The notes below the pieces were generated by a model that was not told where the DNA came from, ran no database searches, and worked only from the letters and a program-made list of their open reading frames with translations. From Pseudomonas fluorescens (lineage in GTDB: Bacteria > Pseudomonadota > Gammaproteobacteria > Pseudomonadales > Pseudomonadaceae): DNA of 64,000 bases. The position numbers were made by a program, and so were the translations under genes. Below, in pieces: positions 25,701 through 32,840 of the stretch (positions within the stretch are counted from its first letter, which is position 1; the number at the start of each line of letters is the position of its first letter). The stretch spans positions 6,577,145 to 6,641,144 of the forward strand of contig NZ_CP015637.1 of the NCBI RefSeq assembly GCF_001708445.1, written 5' to 3'.

Positions 25701-27155
25701 GTGGTCGGGGTACACGCGGACAATCTGACAGACACGATTACGTTCGCGCGTCAGTTCAATCTGTATCAAGTCAAAGGTATCTCGCAGCCGAACCAGTTGA
25801 CCTCGCTCGTCATAATCAAGATAAATCCGGTTGTCATTGCGGTCGCCCAATTGACTCAGGCGCAGAAATGCCGAGTCTCCAGGGGCGCTGTCGAACAGGC
25901 GGTACAGCCCGTCTTCACTCTCGATCAGCACCTGCCCGTTACGGTGACGTCGAATGCTCAAGCCCTCGCCGGCACTGAACATCGCAGTACCCAGCGGCAT
26001 AGCCCCCAGATGGATGCGTCGTGCCTGTTCGTCGGTGTAGACCAGGTCTTCGCCACCATCTGGGTGAGGCAAGATTTCGATGCAGACCTCATACGAAACG
26101 CTCCATCCTGCGCCAAACATCCCGTTGCGACGTTTATCCCGGCTGTTATAAAAGCGTTGCCAAGTGATCGGCAGTATCCCTGGCAGTACGAAATCCATTT
26201 CGGTATTACCGCCCAGCACCTTTGCTCCCGTCGCCGCATGTACCGGATTAGGCGAGCCCATCGTTGCATTTGCCGCTGCCCCCATAGCCTGGCTGACCGC
26301 ATAGGACGTGACTCCGCTAAGCAACATGCAAGGCAGGTCGCTCAGCGTCTTGCCCTTCGCTCCCTTGAGCATCATCAGCACTTCAATCGCCAACCCAACG
26401 CCTGGGGTTTTCCCGCTGCGAATCTCCTGTACCACCACCGTACCGCCGCCAATCGTGACATTCGGCGAGATCAGGCCCGAGGACACTACCGTCGCGTCGC
26501 ACATGCTGCGGTCACCACTGCGCACGGCGGGCTGGCCGTTGATGGTTACTTTGTCGGAACCCTCCGCCAGAAGTTGCGGGGGCATCGGCGGATGACGGGC
26601 GCACAGGACCATATCGGTGAGGGCTGGAACGACACCAGGCGCGGGCGTGGCGACGGTCGGCCGCCATAGCTGCGAGAAGAAGCCCTCGGCCATATCCAGG
26701 AAGCCGGGCTCGGCTTGTGGCGCGGTGTCGGGTTCCGGCGGCGGGAGTTCAAGCTCCGTGCCTGCGGGCGCCACATGCGAGGGAATGGAGCCTGCCGCAC
26801 GCGCAGCGGGGATGCTATTGACGAAAGTGTCGGCCGAGCCTACCGCAATCGTGGCTTCCACCACCGGTGGAAACAGCGCGTTGGCGAAACTCTCGCACAT
26901 TTTACTGAGGCCCTTGTCGGCCCCCGTCTTGCTCATGGCCATGCCGACGACAATGCCGACTACCGCGCCGAGGATGCAGCCACCAATGCCGGCAGTAGCG
27001 ACCGTCACACCAATCGCCGCCGCCACCGCAGCAGTCGCCAGAGCAGTGATCGCCACGTTGGCCGCCACCTCCAGCACACCGCCAAGAATGTCGGCCATCA
27101 TGGAGGTGTGGGTCAGCGCATCGCCCATCCGGGCAGCCCATAACGCGTCAGACAT
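22719..27155 (-). CDS. Rhs1: PAAR-Rhs T6SS effector with deaminase-like C-terminal toxin
   Basis: This 1478-residue polymorphic toxin is delivered on the VgrG tip. Residues 1-15 form a prePAAR motif (AARMGDALTHTS); about 25-75 are hydrophobic transmembrane helices; a PAAR domain lies around 180-265 (CARHPPMPPQLLAEGSDKVT, then NGQPAVRSGD); a second hydrophobic stretch is near 285-305. The Rhs cage with many YD repeats runs to DPLGL at about 1341-1345. The last 133 residues (22722-23120) are the toxin. It contains HAE at 1432-1434 and Cys1463-x-x-Cys1466 (CSNC), the zinc and catalytic pattern of the cytidine-deaminase superfamily. The tip is A/T-richer than the cage. EagR is the likely chaperone. 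Deaminase activity is inferred; the target base or nucleotide is unknown. Confidence 0.85.
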   Translation of the reverse strand: MSDALWAARMGDALTHTSMMADILGGVLEVAANVAITALATAAVAAAIGVTVATAGIGGCILGAVVGIVVGMAMSKTGADKGLSKMCESFANALFPPVVEATIAVGSADTFVNSIPAARAAGSIPSHVAPAGTELELPPPEPDTAPQAEPGFLDMAEGFFSQLWRPTVATPAPGVVPALTDMVLCARHPPMPPQLLAEGSDKVTINGQPAVRSGDRSMCDATVVSSGLISPNVTIGGGTVVVQEIRSGKTPGVGLAIEVLMMLKGAKGKTLSDLPCMLLSGVTSYAVSQAMGAAANATMGSPNPVHAATGAKVLGGNTEMDFVLPGILPITWQRFYNSRDKRRNGMFGAGWSVSYEVCIEILPHPDGGEDLVYTDEQARRIHLGAMPLGTAMFSAGEGLSIRRHRNGQVLIESEDGLYRLFDSAPGDSAFLRLSQLGDRNDNRIYLDYDERGQLVRLRDTFDLIQIELTRERNRVCQIVRVYPDHRREPLALYSFDAAGDLAHVSDATGQTQRRFAYDSSQRMVEHQLPTGLRCFYEWALIDQMEWRVIRHWTDEGDEYRFEYDLQAGITRITDSLQRVSTRLWNSQHQIVSYTDNLGQTWLFEWNDERQLLSATDPKGGRYAFSYDDSGNLIGEHDPLGRSDSTVWLPHWALPRFQIDAAGNSWTYQYDSRGNCIRETDPLGYSTQYRYDAHGQIVEIIDAAGKSKRMRWNQFGQLIEYIDCSGYPTRFSYDERGFLQTITDALGERSHFSVDAKGRLLTSQSPDGQMDYFQRNANGQLVSHTNAAGHTTHYRRNRRGQVSQRTDAHGRTVEFGYDAFGRLQALTNENGERYLFTWDAGDRLEKQQDLDGSAKYYAYDTLDNLASVESVPALYGTGLSVVPPTRAKPIVHRLERDAIGRLTAKVTDDGRTEYVYDVLNQLLAVTFTDHQGNSQALGFSYDALGQLLEEASPAGSLRHHYDELGNLTQTQLPDGRWINRLFYGSGHLHQINLDGVIISDFERDRLHREVMRTQGQISTYLGYDRSGRLRSRQRRYTQQASLLPSAEQSNFEYDLANNLALKRDQHAKGQRHQLLHYDATGRIIASQGDIQGQAEIFAYDAAANLLDGSQQGAGLVVHNKLITYQDKRFRYDGFGRVIEKRSSQRGLQSFRYDAEHRLIEVRNHGTAGDSVICMKYDPLGRRQEKCEWRNGFQTNKTTFLWDGLKLLEEQHNSQKSLYLYATSGYEPLARVDGRGHQQKIRYYHNDVNGSPLQLTEADGSPVWEATYKVWGNTLQEVQEPYYIEGQNLRYQGQYLDRETGLHYNTFRFYDPDVGRFTTRDPIGLAGGLNLYQYAPNPIGWIDPLGLSCSLSAKARKIHDVARDPFAKRNSTVAIAEVTINGKTTHYVAGSGGTLSPAQRKLAAEMGIPPENILSGTKVRSSNADPTQAKLENHAERVIIRNLPEGAKVEKWGVSWGGKQTNASCSNCQPHVDASGGIFD

Positions 27156-27307
27156 GCGTGGTGCTCAGGGATGTGCCGATTCTATTGAGACTTTCCATAG
27201 TCAGTCAGCTGCCACTGTGTGGTTAAGGCATGCTCATCAATGCTGTTCTCATGCGCGGATCCTCAAGGCAGTCGACAGGCCGTACGTTGTCTTTGGCACA
27301 ATCCGTC

Positions 27308-27907
27308 TTAGCCGTAGAAGTAATCGAAAAAACGTTCGAAGTTCTCCTCGCCCAGCAACGGGCTGACCTCTTTCGTCAGCAATTTTACAAATTTGGGGGA
27401 AAGCTCGTCGTCATCGTTGTAAATGTCAAAGATGTCGAATTTTCCGTGAACAATTTCGATAGTTTTGGCGAATGCCAAGAGGAAATCAGCCAGGGAGTTG
27501 GCAATCTTGAACGGCTCGACGACATCGTAGCTCGCCCACACTGGAGTCCCGGGAGTGTCCGTAACGGCGATAATCGGTTTTCCGCCGCCAATATCATCCA
27601 TGAAAACCAGATACTGGGCAGGCCAATTCCCGTTTACCTGGGTCTTGTTCGAATCGCCATCCCATTTATAGCCAACTTGGCCGTCTTCCAAAGCGCTCAA
27701 GTTGAAGAAGCAGATCGGCGTCAGACCGGTTTCAACTTCAACATCAACTGGCTCACAGTTATCGTAGAAATAGTCGGTTTCTGCCGAGCGCGGTAACGTC
27801 TGCGGCCATTTTGCGTTGGCATGGCTGCTTTTTTCGAAGCTTCCTTCGATATCGAATTTTTTGTGGACGCGGCGCAACTCTTTAAATGCGTTGTCAAGGG
27901 CGCTCAT
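27308..27907 (-). CDS. SUKH (SMI1/KNR4)-like putative immunity protein for Rhs2
   Basis: This 199-residue acidic protein has an arrangement seen in SUKH/SMI1-KNR4 immunity proteins: AQYLVFMDDIGGGKPIIAVT in the centre, then PVWASYDVVEPFKIANSLAD followed by FLLAF, the typical end of the fold. It starts 16 bases after the rhs2 stop; GGAGAAGAAC precedes the ATG at 27907. A TTG four codons earlier overlaps that ribosome-binding site and was rejected. It is A/T-rich compared with the island. It most likely neutralises the HNH-type nuclease tip of Rhs2 in the producing cell. Superfamily assignment is moderate; cognate immunity is inferred from adjacency. Confidence 0.7.
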   Translation of the reverse strand: MSALDNAFKELRRVHKKFDIEGSFEKSSHANAKWPQTLPRSAETDYFYDNCEPVDVEVETGLTPICFFNLSALEDGQVGYKWDGDSNKTQVNGNWPAQYLVFMDDIGGGKPIIAVTDTPGTPVWASYDVVEPFKIANSLADFLLAFAKTIEIVHGKFDIFDIYNDDDELSPKFVKLLTKEVSPLLGEENFERFFDYFYG

Positions 27908-27923
27908 GTTCTTCTCCAATGGA

Positions 27924-30900
27924 TTATTTACCGCAGCCGGCTTTTCTGCCGGGTGTTCTAAGACGGTCGATCAATCGGCCTTTGCCTGAGTTGGCATAAT
28001 TCTTTCGGTGCCCTTGAGGGCTGTTCAAATGTTCGTCCACACCACTTGGGTGTTTCGAGTTTTGCAAGAAAACAATGTTCCTCGGGTCACCTTTCCAGGC
28101 CTTGCCCAAGGCACCGTTACCTTCGACGCTGTTGATATGGTGACCGGTGTAGCCTGCTTTGGACATCTTAGAGTTCAGGCGAGCGTTGCTCTTTGTATTC
28201 TTGATCAGCTCGCGTTCCTCATCCGTCCAGTTTCGTGAGCCGCCACCGCGTAGAACCAGATCCCGTTCTTCGCCCCATGCCCTATTGATTGCCGTACCGC
28301 GGCCACCCGCTTTCGGGGTGACGGACGCCTTGGGTTTGTAACGTATCAAATCCTCAGGATTCAAGCCGTAGGGGTCGATCCAGGTCAGTGGATTTGTCGA
28401 ATACAGGTAAAGGTTCAGCCCCCCTGCAAGGCCGATAGGGTCGGGGGTAGTGAAGCGGCCGATATCCGGATCGTAGAAACGGAATGTGTTGTGATGCAAG
28501 CCGGTTTCACGGTCCAGGTACTGGCCCTGAAACCTCAGGTTTTGTTCTTCGATGTAGTAGGGTTCACGAATTTCCTGAACCGTGTTTCCCCAAATTCGAT
28601 AGCTGGCTTGCCAGACGGTCTGACCTTCAGCTTCCGAGAGCAGTTCGGGCAGACCGTTTAGGTCATTGTGGTAATAGCGAACTTTCTGCTGGATGCCACT
28701 GCCATCAACGCGAGCGAGAGGTTCGTGACTATCGTCCCCGTATATGTAAAGGCTGGTCTGGGCGTGCTTGTGTTCTTGCAGCAGGCGCAGTCCATCCCAA
28801 GTAAAGCGGGTCTCGCTCAACAAATAGCCATTCCCGTCGTAGGTCGCCTTGGCAGTTCTTCGTCCTATAGGGTCGTAGGTCATTTTTACGACAGACCGCT
28901 GCCCGCCGTGCTCATTGTGGACCTCAATCAAGCGATGTTCGGCGTCATAGGCAAAGCGCTGGATGCCGCGATTTGCGCTGCGTTTTTCGATCATTCGACC
29001 GAAACCGTCGTAACGATAACGTTTGTCCTGATACGTCAGGACCTTGTTGTGCTGTACCAGCCCGGCACCAGGTTGCGGAGCATCCAGAAGGTTCGCAGCT
29101 GCATCATAGGAATAGGTTTCGCGTTGGCCTACGAGATTGTCTTGGCTAGCGACCACCCGGTCGGTTGCGTCGTAGTGCAGCAGTTGCCTGCGTTGGCCGC
29201 TCGGCGTCTGCTCGAGCTTGCCAATCAGGTTGTCGCTGGGGTCATACTCGAAATGCTTTTGTACCGCAGCAGGAAGTACCGATGCTCGAGTGATCTGACC
29301 TCGTTCACGGGAGCGCAATCGCCCACAACGGTCATAGTGATGACGCGTGCTGAGATGTCCTTGGGTACGCAGTACTTCGCGGTGCAGGCGATCGCGCTCG
29401 AAGTCGCTGATAACCTGACCGTCGAGATTTATTTGATGGAGGTGCCCACTGCCGTAGTGCAAGCGGTTGAGCCAGCGCCCGTCGGGAAGGCGAGTCTGAC
29501 TCAGGTTGCCGAGCTCGTCATAGTTATGTTGCAGGGTGCCAGTCGCGCTTTTCTCTTCGATCAGTTGACCAACGCTGTCGTAGTCAAAGTTGATCGCTTG
29601 TTGCCTGCCGGCATTGTCGGTAAATGTGACGGCCTTGAGTTGATCCAGCGAGTCGTAGGTGTATTCCGTTCGTCCATCATCAGTGATCTTGACCCGCAGG
29701 CGGCCAACAGCGTCGCGCTCAAAGCAATGCACGATGGATGCTTCGGGAGTTACAGGGACTGATGCCATTCCGCTGCCCAGAGGGGCAGGAATAGATTCCA
29801 TCCGCTTAATGTTGTTCAGTGCGTCGTAATGATAGCGGCGCACGCTACCGTCCAGGTCCTGCTGCTCAGCCACGCGGTCGTTGGCGTCCCAGGAGAAACG
29901 GTACCGCTCACCGTTTTCGTTGCACAGAGTTTTAAGGCGGCCATAGCGGTCGTATTCAAAGTTGACTTGGCGGCCGTGCGCATCAAGCCGCTGACTGACC
30001 TGTCCCTGGCGATTGCGTTGATAGTAGGTAGAGTGCCCGGAGAAGTCGGTATGTGCGATCAGTTGACCGCTGGTGTCGCGTTGAAAGTGTTCAATGCGTC
30101 CATCAGGCAGCTGAGTACTCAGCACCAGGCCCCGAGCATCGTAAACAAACGTTGTGCGCTCACCCAATGCATCGGTGACAGCCTGCAAATAGCCTCTTTC
30201 GTCATACTTGAAACGGGTCGGGTAACCTGAGCAGTCAATATGCTCAATAAGTTGGCCGAATGGGTTCCAGCGCATCCTTTTGCTTTTTCCCGCTGCGTCG
30301 ATGACCTCCACCAACTGCCCGTGATCGTCATAGCGATACTGCGAAACATGACCCTGCGGGTCCGTTTCAGCAATGCAGTTACCTCGCTGGTCATAACGTA
30401 AGTGCCAGGTGTTGCCTTCGCTGTCCGTGCCAGATACTGGTAAAGCCCAATGCTCAAGCCACGTAGTGGATTCGCTGCGGCCCAGCGGGTCGGTCTCGCC
30501 GATCAGGTTGCCAGCGTCGTCGTAGCTGTATGCAAAGCGCCCGCCCAGCGGATCGGTGGCGCTGAGCAATTGGCGCTCGTCGTTCCACTCGAACAGCCAT
30601 GTTTGCGCGAGGTTGTCGCAGTAGCGAACGATCTGGTGCTGGGTGTTCCAGTGGCGGGTACTGACGCGTTGCAAGCCGTCGGTAATGCGCGTGATACCGG
30701 CCTGCAAGTCATAGTCGAACTGGTAGGCGTCGCCTTCGTCGGTCCAGTGCCGGACCACGCGCCATTCCACGTCTTCAACCAAGGCCCATTCGTAGAAACA
30801 GCGCAGACCGGTAGGTAACTGGTGCTCCACCATGCGCCGACCACTGTCGTAGCAGAAGCGCCGCTGCACCTGGCCAGTGGCATCGCGGACCTCCGCCAGG

Positions 30901-32378
30901 TTGCCAGTAGCGTCGTAGCCGTAACTGACGAGCACTTCGCGGCGTTGATCGGGGTAAAGACGTTCGAGCCGCATCACGTGGCCTTGATCGCGGATCAACT
31001 CCACTTGCACCAGATCGAATGTATCGCGCAGCCGAATCAGTCGCCCGGCTTCGTCATAATCGACATGGATACGGTTGTCGTTGCGGTCGCCGAGCTGGCT
31101 GAGGCGCAGCAATGAAGGGTTGGCAGAGGGTTCAAACAAGCGATACAGCCCGTCATCGCTCTCTATCAGCAATTGCCCGTTGAGGTGTCGGCGCACGGCC
31201 AGCCCCTCACCGGCGCTGAACACCGCGCCGCCCAGGGGAATACTGCCCATGTCGATAGGCCGACCCTGTTCATCGGTGTAGACCAGCGTTTCGCCGCCCT
31301 CGGGATGGGGACGAATTTCGACGCACACCTCATACGGCACGCTCCAGCCCGCGCCGAACAAACTGCCCGTGCGTTCGTCGCGGCTGTTGTAGAAACGTTG
31401 CCAATCAATCGGCAGGATGCCCGGCAGTACGAAATCCAGCTCATTATCGCCGCCCAACACCTTGGCACCGGTGGCAGCATGCACCGGGTTCGACGAGCCC
31501 ATGGCCGCATTGGCCATCGCCCCCATCGCACTGCTCACGGCCATCGAGGTCGCACCGCCGATCAACATGCACGGCAGCTTGCTGAAGAACTTGCCCTTGC
31601 CGCCCTTGAGCATCAACAACGCGGTGACCGCCAGCCCCACACCCGGCGTCTTGCCGCTGCGAATCTCGCGCACCACCACCGAGCCGCCACCAATGGTCAC
31701 GTTGGATGAAATCAACCCGGACGACACCACGGTCGCATCGCACGTACTGCGATCACCGCTGCGCACCGCCGGCTGGCCGTTGATCGTGACCTTGTCCGAG
31801 CCCTCGGCCAGAAACTGCGGTGGCATCGGTGGATGCTTCATGCAGGTGACCAGATCCAGCGGCTTGGGTACGGCGCCCGGCGCCGGGGTGGCAACCGTGG
31901 GCCGCCACATCTGCGAGAAGAAGCTTTCGGCCATGTCGAGGTAACTGGCTTCGGGCTCTGGCTGGGGGGCTTCCAGCTCGGTACCGGCCGGCGCTACATG
32001 GGAGCTGATCGCCCCGGCGGCGCGGGCGGCAGGAATGCTGTTGGTCAGGGTATCGGTGGAGCCGGTCAGAATGTTGGCCTGCACCGTGGGCGGAAACAGC
32101 GCGTTGCTGAAGCTATCGCATAAATTCGTGAGCCCTTTGTCCGCCCCTGTCTTGCTCATGGCCAGGCCGACAATCGTGCCCACCACCGCGCCCAGCAGGA
32201 AGCACCCCAGCCCGCCGGTGGCGACGGTAATACCGGTGGCCGCGACCACGGCAGCAGTCGCCACGGCGGTGATTGCGATATTGGCCGCCACCTCCAGCAC
32301 CCCGCCGAGGATGTCAGCCATCATCGAGGTGTGGGACAGCGCATCGCCCATCCGGGCCGCCCATAACGCGTCAGACAT
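27924..32378 (-). CDS. Rhs2: PAAR-Rhs T6SS effector with HNH/GHH-type nuclease tip
   Basis: This 1484-residue effector has the same plan as Rhs1: prePAAR (AARMGDALSHTS), N-terminal transmembrane helices, a PAAR domain around 175-260, a second hydrophobic stretch, and a YD-repeat Rhs cage ending at DPYGL (about 1335-1339). The last 145 residues (27927-28361) form a different toxin. It has WTDEERELI, then GYTGHHINSV (Gly-His-His at 1412-1414), NIVFL, and His1443, His1450 and His1457. This is the pattern of HNH/Endo VII-fold Rhs nucleases of the GHH type, so DNA cleavage in the target cell is expected. It begins 12 bases after eagR. The first 1,300 residues are closely similar to Rhs1. Confidence 0.9.
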   Translation of the reverse strand: MSDALWAARMGDALSHTSMMADILGGVLEVAANIAITAVATAAVVAATGITVATGGLGCFLLGAVVGTIVGLAMSKTGADKGLTNLCDSFSNALFPPTVQANILTGSTDTLTNSIPAARAAGAISSHVAPAGTELEAPQPEPEASYLDMAESFFSQMWRPTVATPAPGAVPKPLDLVTCMKHPPMPPQFLAEGSDKVTINGQPAVRSGDRSTCDATVVSSGLISSNVTIGGGSVVVREIRSGKTPGVGLAVTALLMLKGGKGKFFSKLPCMLIGGATSMAVSSAMGAMANAAMGSSNPVHAATGAKVLGGDNELDFVLPGILPIDWQRFYNSRDERTGSLFGAGWSVPYEVCVEIRPHPEGGETLVYTDEQGRPIDMGSIPLGGAVFSAGEGLAVRRHLNGQLLIESDDGLYRLFEPSANPSLLRLSQLGDRNDNRIHVDYDEAGRLIRLRDTFDLVQVELIRDQGHVMRLERLYPDQRREVLVSYGYDATGNLAEVRDATGQVQRRFCYDSGRRMVEHQLPTGLRCFYEWALVEDVEWRVVRHWTDEGDAYQFDYDLQAGITRITDGLQRVSTRHWNTQHQIVRYCDNLAQTWLFEWNDERQLLSATDPLGGRFAYSYDDAGNLIGETDPLGRSESTTWLEHWALPVSGTDSEGNTWHLRYDQRGNCIAETDPQGHVSQYRYDDHGQLVEVIDAAGKSKRMRWNPFGQLIEHIDCSGYPTRFKYDERGYLQAVTDALGERTTFVYDARGLVLSTQLPDGRIEHFQRDTSGQLIAHTDFSGHSTYYQRNRQGQVSQRLDAHGRQVNFEYDRYGRLKTLCNENGERYRFSWDANDRVAEQQDLDGSVRRYHYDALNNIKRMESIPAPLGSGMASVPVTPEASIVHCFERDAVGRLRVKITDDGRTEYTYDSLDQLKAVTFTDNAGRQQAINFDYDSVGQLIEEKSATGTLQHNYDELGNLSQTRLPDGRWLNRLHYGSGHLHQINLDGQVISDFERDRLHREVLRTQGHLSTRHHYDRCGRLRSRERGQITRASVLPAAVQKHFEYDPSDNLIGKLEQTPSGQRRQLLHYDATDRVVASQDNLVGQRETYSYDAAANLLDAPQPGAGLVQHNKVLTYQDKRYRYDGFGRMIEKRSANRGIQRFAYDAEHRLIEVHNEHGGQRSVVKMTYDPIGRRTAKATYDGNGYLLSETRFTWDGLRLLQEHKHAQTSLYIYGDDSHEPLARVDGSGIQQKVRYYHNDLNGLPELLSEAEGQTVWQASYRIWGNTVQEIREPYYIEEQNLRFQGQYLDRETGLHHNTFRFYDPDIGRFTTPDPIGLAGGLNLYLYSTNPLTWIDPYGLNPEDLIRYKPKASVTPKAGGRGTAINRAWGEERDLVLRGGGSRNWTDEERELIKNTKSNARLNSKMSKAGYTGHHINSVEGNGALGKAWKGDPRNIVFLQNSKHPSGVDEHLNSPQGHRKNYANSGKGRLIDRLRTPGRKAGCGK

Positions 32379-32390
32379 GCAGGTAGCTCA

Positions 32391-32825
32391 TCAAGAAATC
32401 GCGTCGAACGACAGCGAGTTTTTGATCAATGCCCAATGCGCCGCCTCGGCATCACCCAGCTTGTCCGCCTTCACATAACTCAACGCGAGCATCTTGCGTG
32501 TGCCCGGTATCACCAGGGCCAACTGATACTGAAACACCTTGTCATTGCCCTTGTTGAACTGGCTGCGCAGCTCGATGCCTTCGACCTCTTGCGCGGCGCC
32601 CAGGCGCACATCCACACCCGGTTGATAGCGCAAGTCCTGCACCTGTTTTTCCAGGCGCTGGAGCTGGTCGTTGAAGTTGCTGTGCAGGGTTTCGCCCTCG
32701 GCGAGCAGGCTGCGGCTGACGATCAGGGAGGTGCCCAGTTCGGGGAACTTGAGGATGTTGATCGTCGCGTCCTGCAACTCACTGGCGGGCAGTTGAAACT
32801 GGAATTCGTTGATTCGGTACGTCAT
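32391..32825 (-). CDS. EagR-type DUF1795 effector chaperone
   Basis: This 144-residue cytoplasmic protein has the DcrB/DUF1795 fold. It opens with a beta-rich YRINEFQFQLPASELQDATI, continues with SLIVSRSLLAEGETLHSNFN, and ends in the helix DAEAAHWALIKNSLSF. Eag chaperones shield the N-terminal membrane helices of prePAAR effectors and load them on VgrG. It lies between vgrG (15-base gap) and rhs2 (12-base gap), exactly where an EagR is expected. It is the only such gene in the window although two prePAAR-Rhs proteins are encoded, so it may serve both. Confidence 0.88.
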   Translation of the reverse strand: MTYRINEFQFQLPASELQDATINILKFPELGTSLIVSRSLLAEGETLHSNFNDQLQRLEKQVQDLRYQPGVDVRLGAAQEVEGIELRSQFNKGNDKVFQYQLALVIPGTRKMLALSYVKADKLGDAEAAHWALIKNSLSFDAIS

Positions 32826-32840
32826 GGAAAACAGGTCTCG

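Noticed and set aside
28668..29762. A 364-codon open frame on the plus strand inside rhs2
   Set aside because: It mirrors the YD-repeat region of the Rhs cage. The counterpart frame in rhs1 is broken, so it is not conserved even between the two paralogues.
22719..32378. The Rhs region considered as a pseudogene or assembly duplication
   Set aside because: Both genes are open over their full length, differ at many residues, have different tips and each has its own immunity gene. This is a natural tandem.
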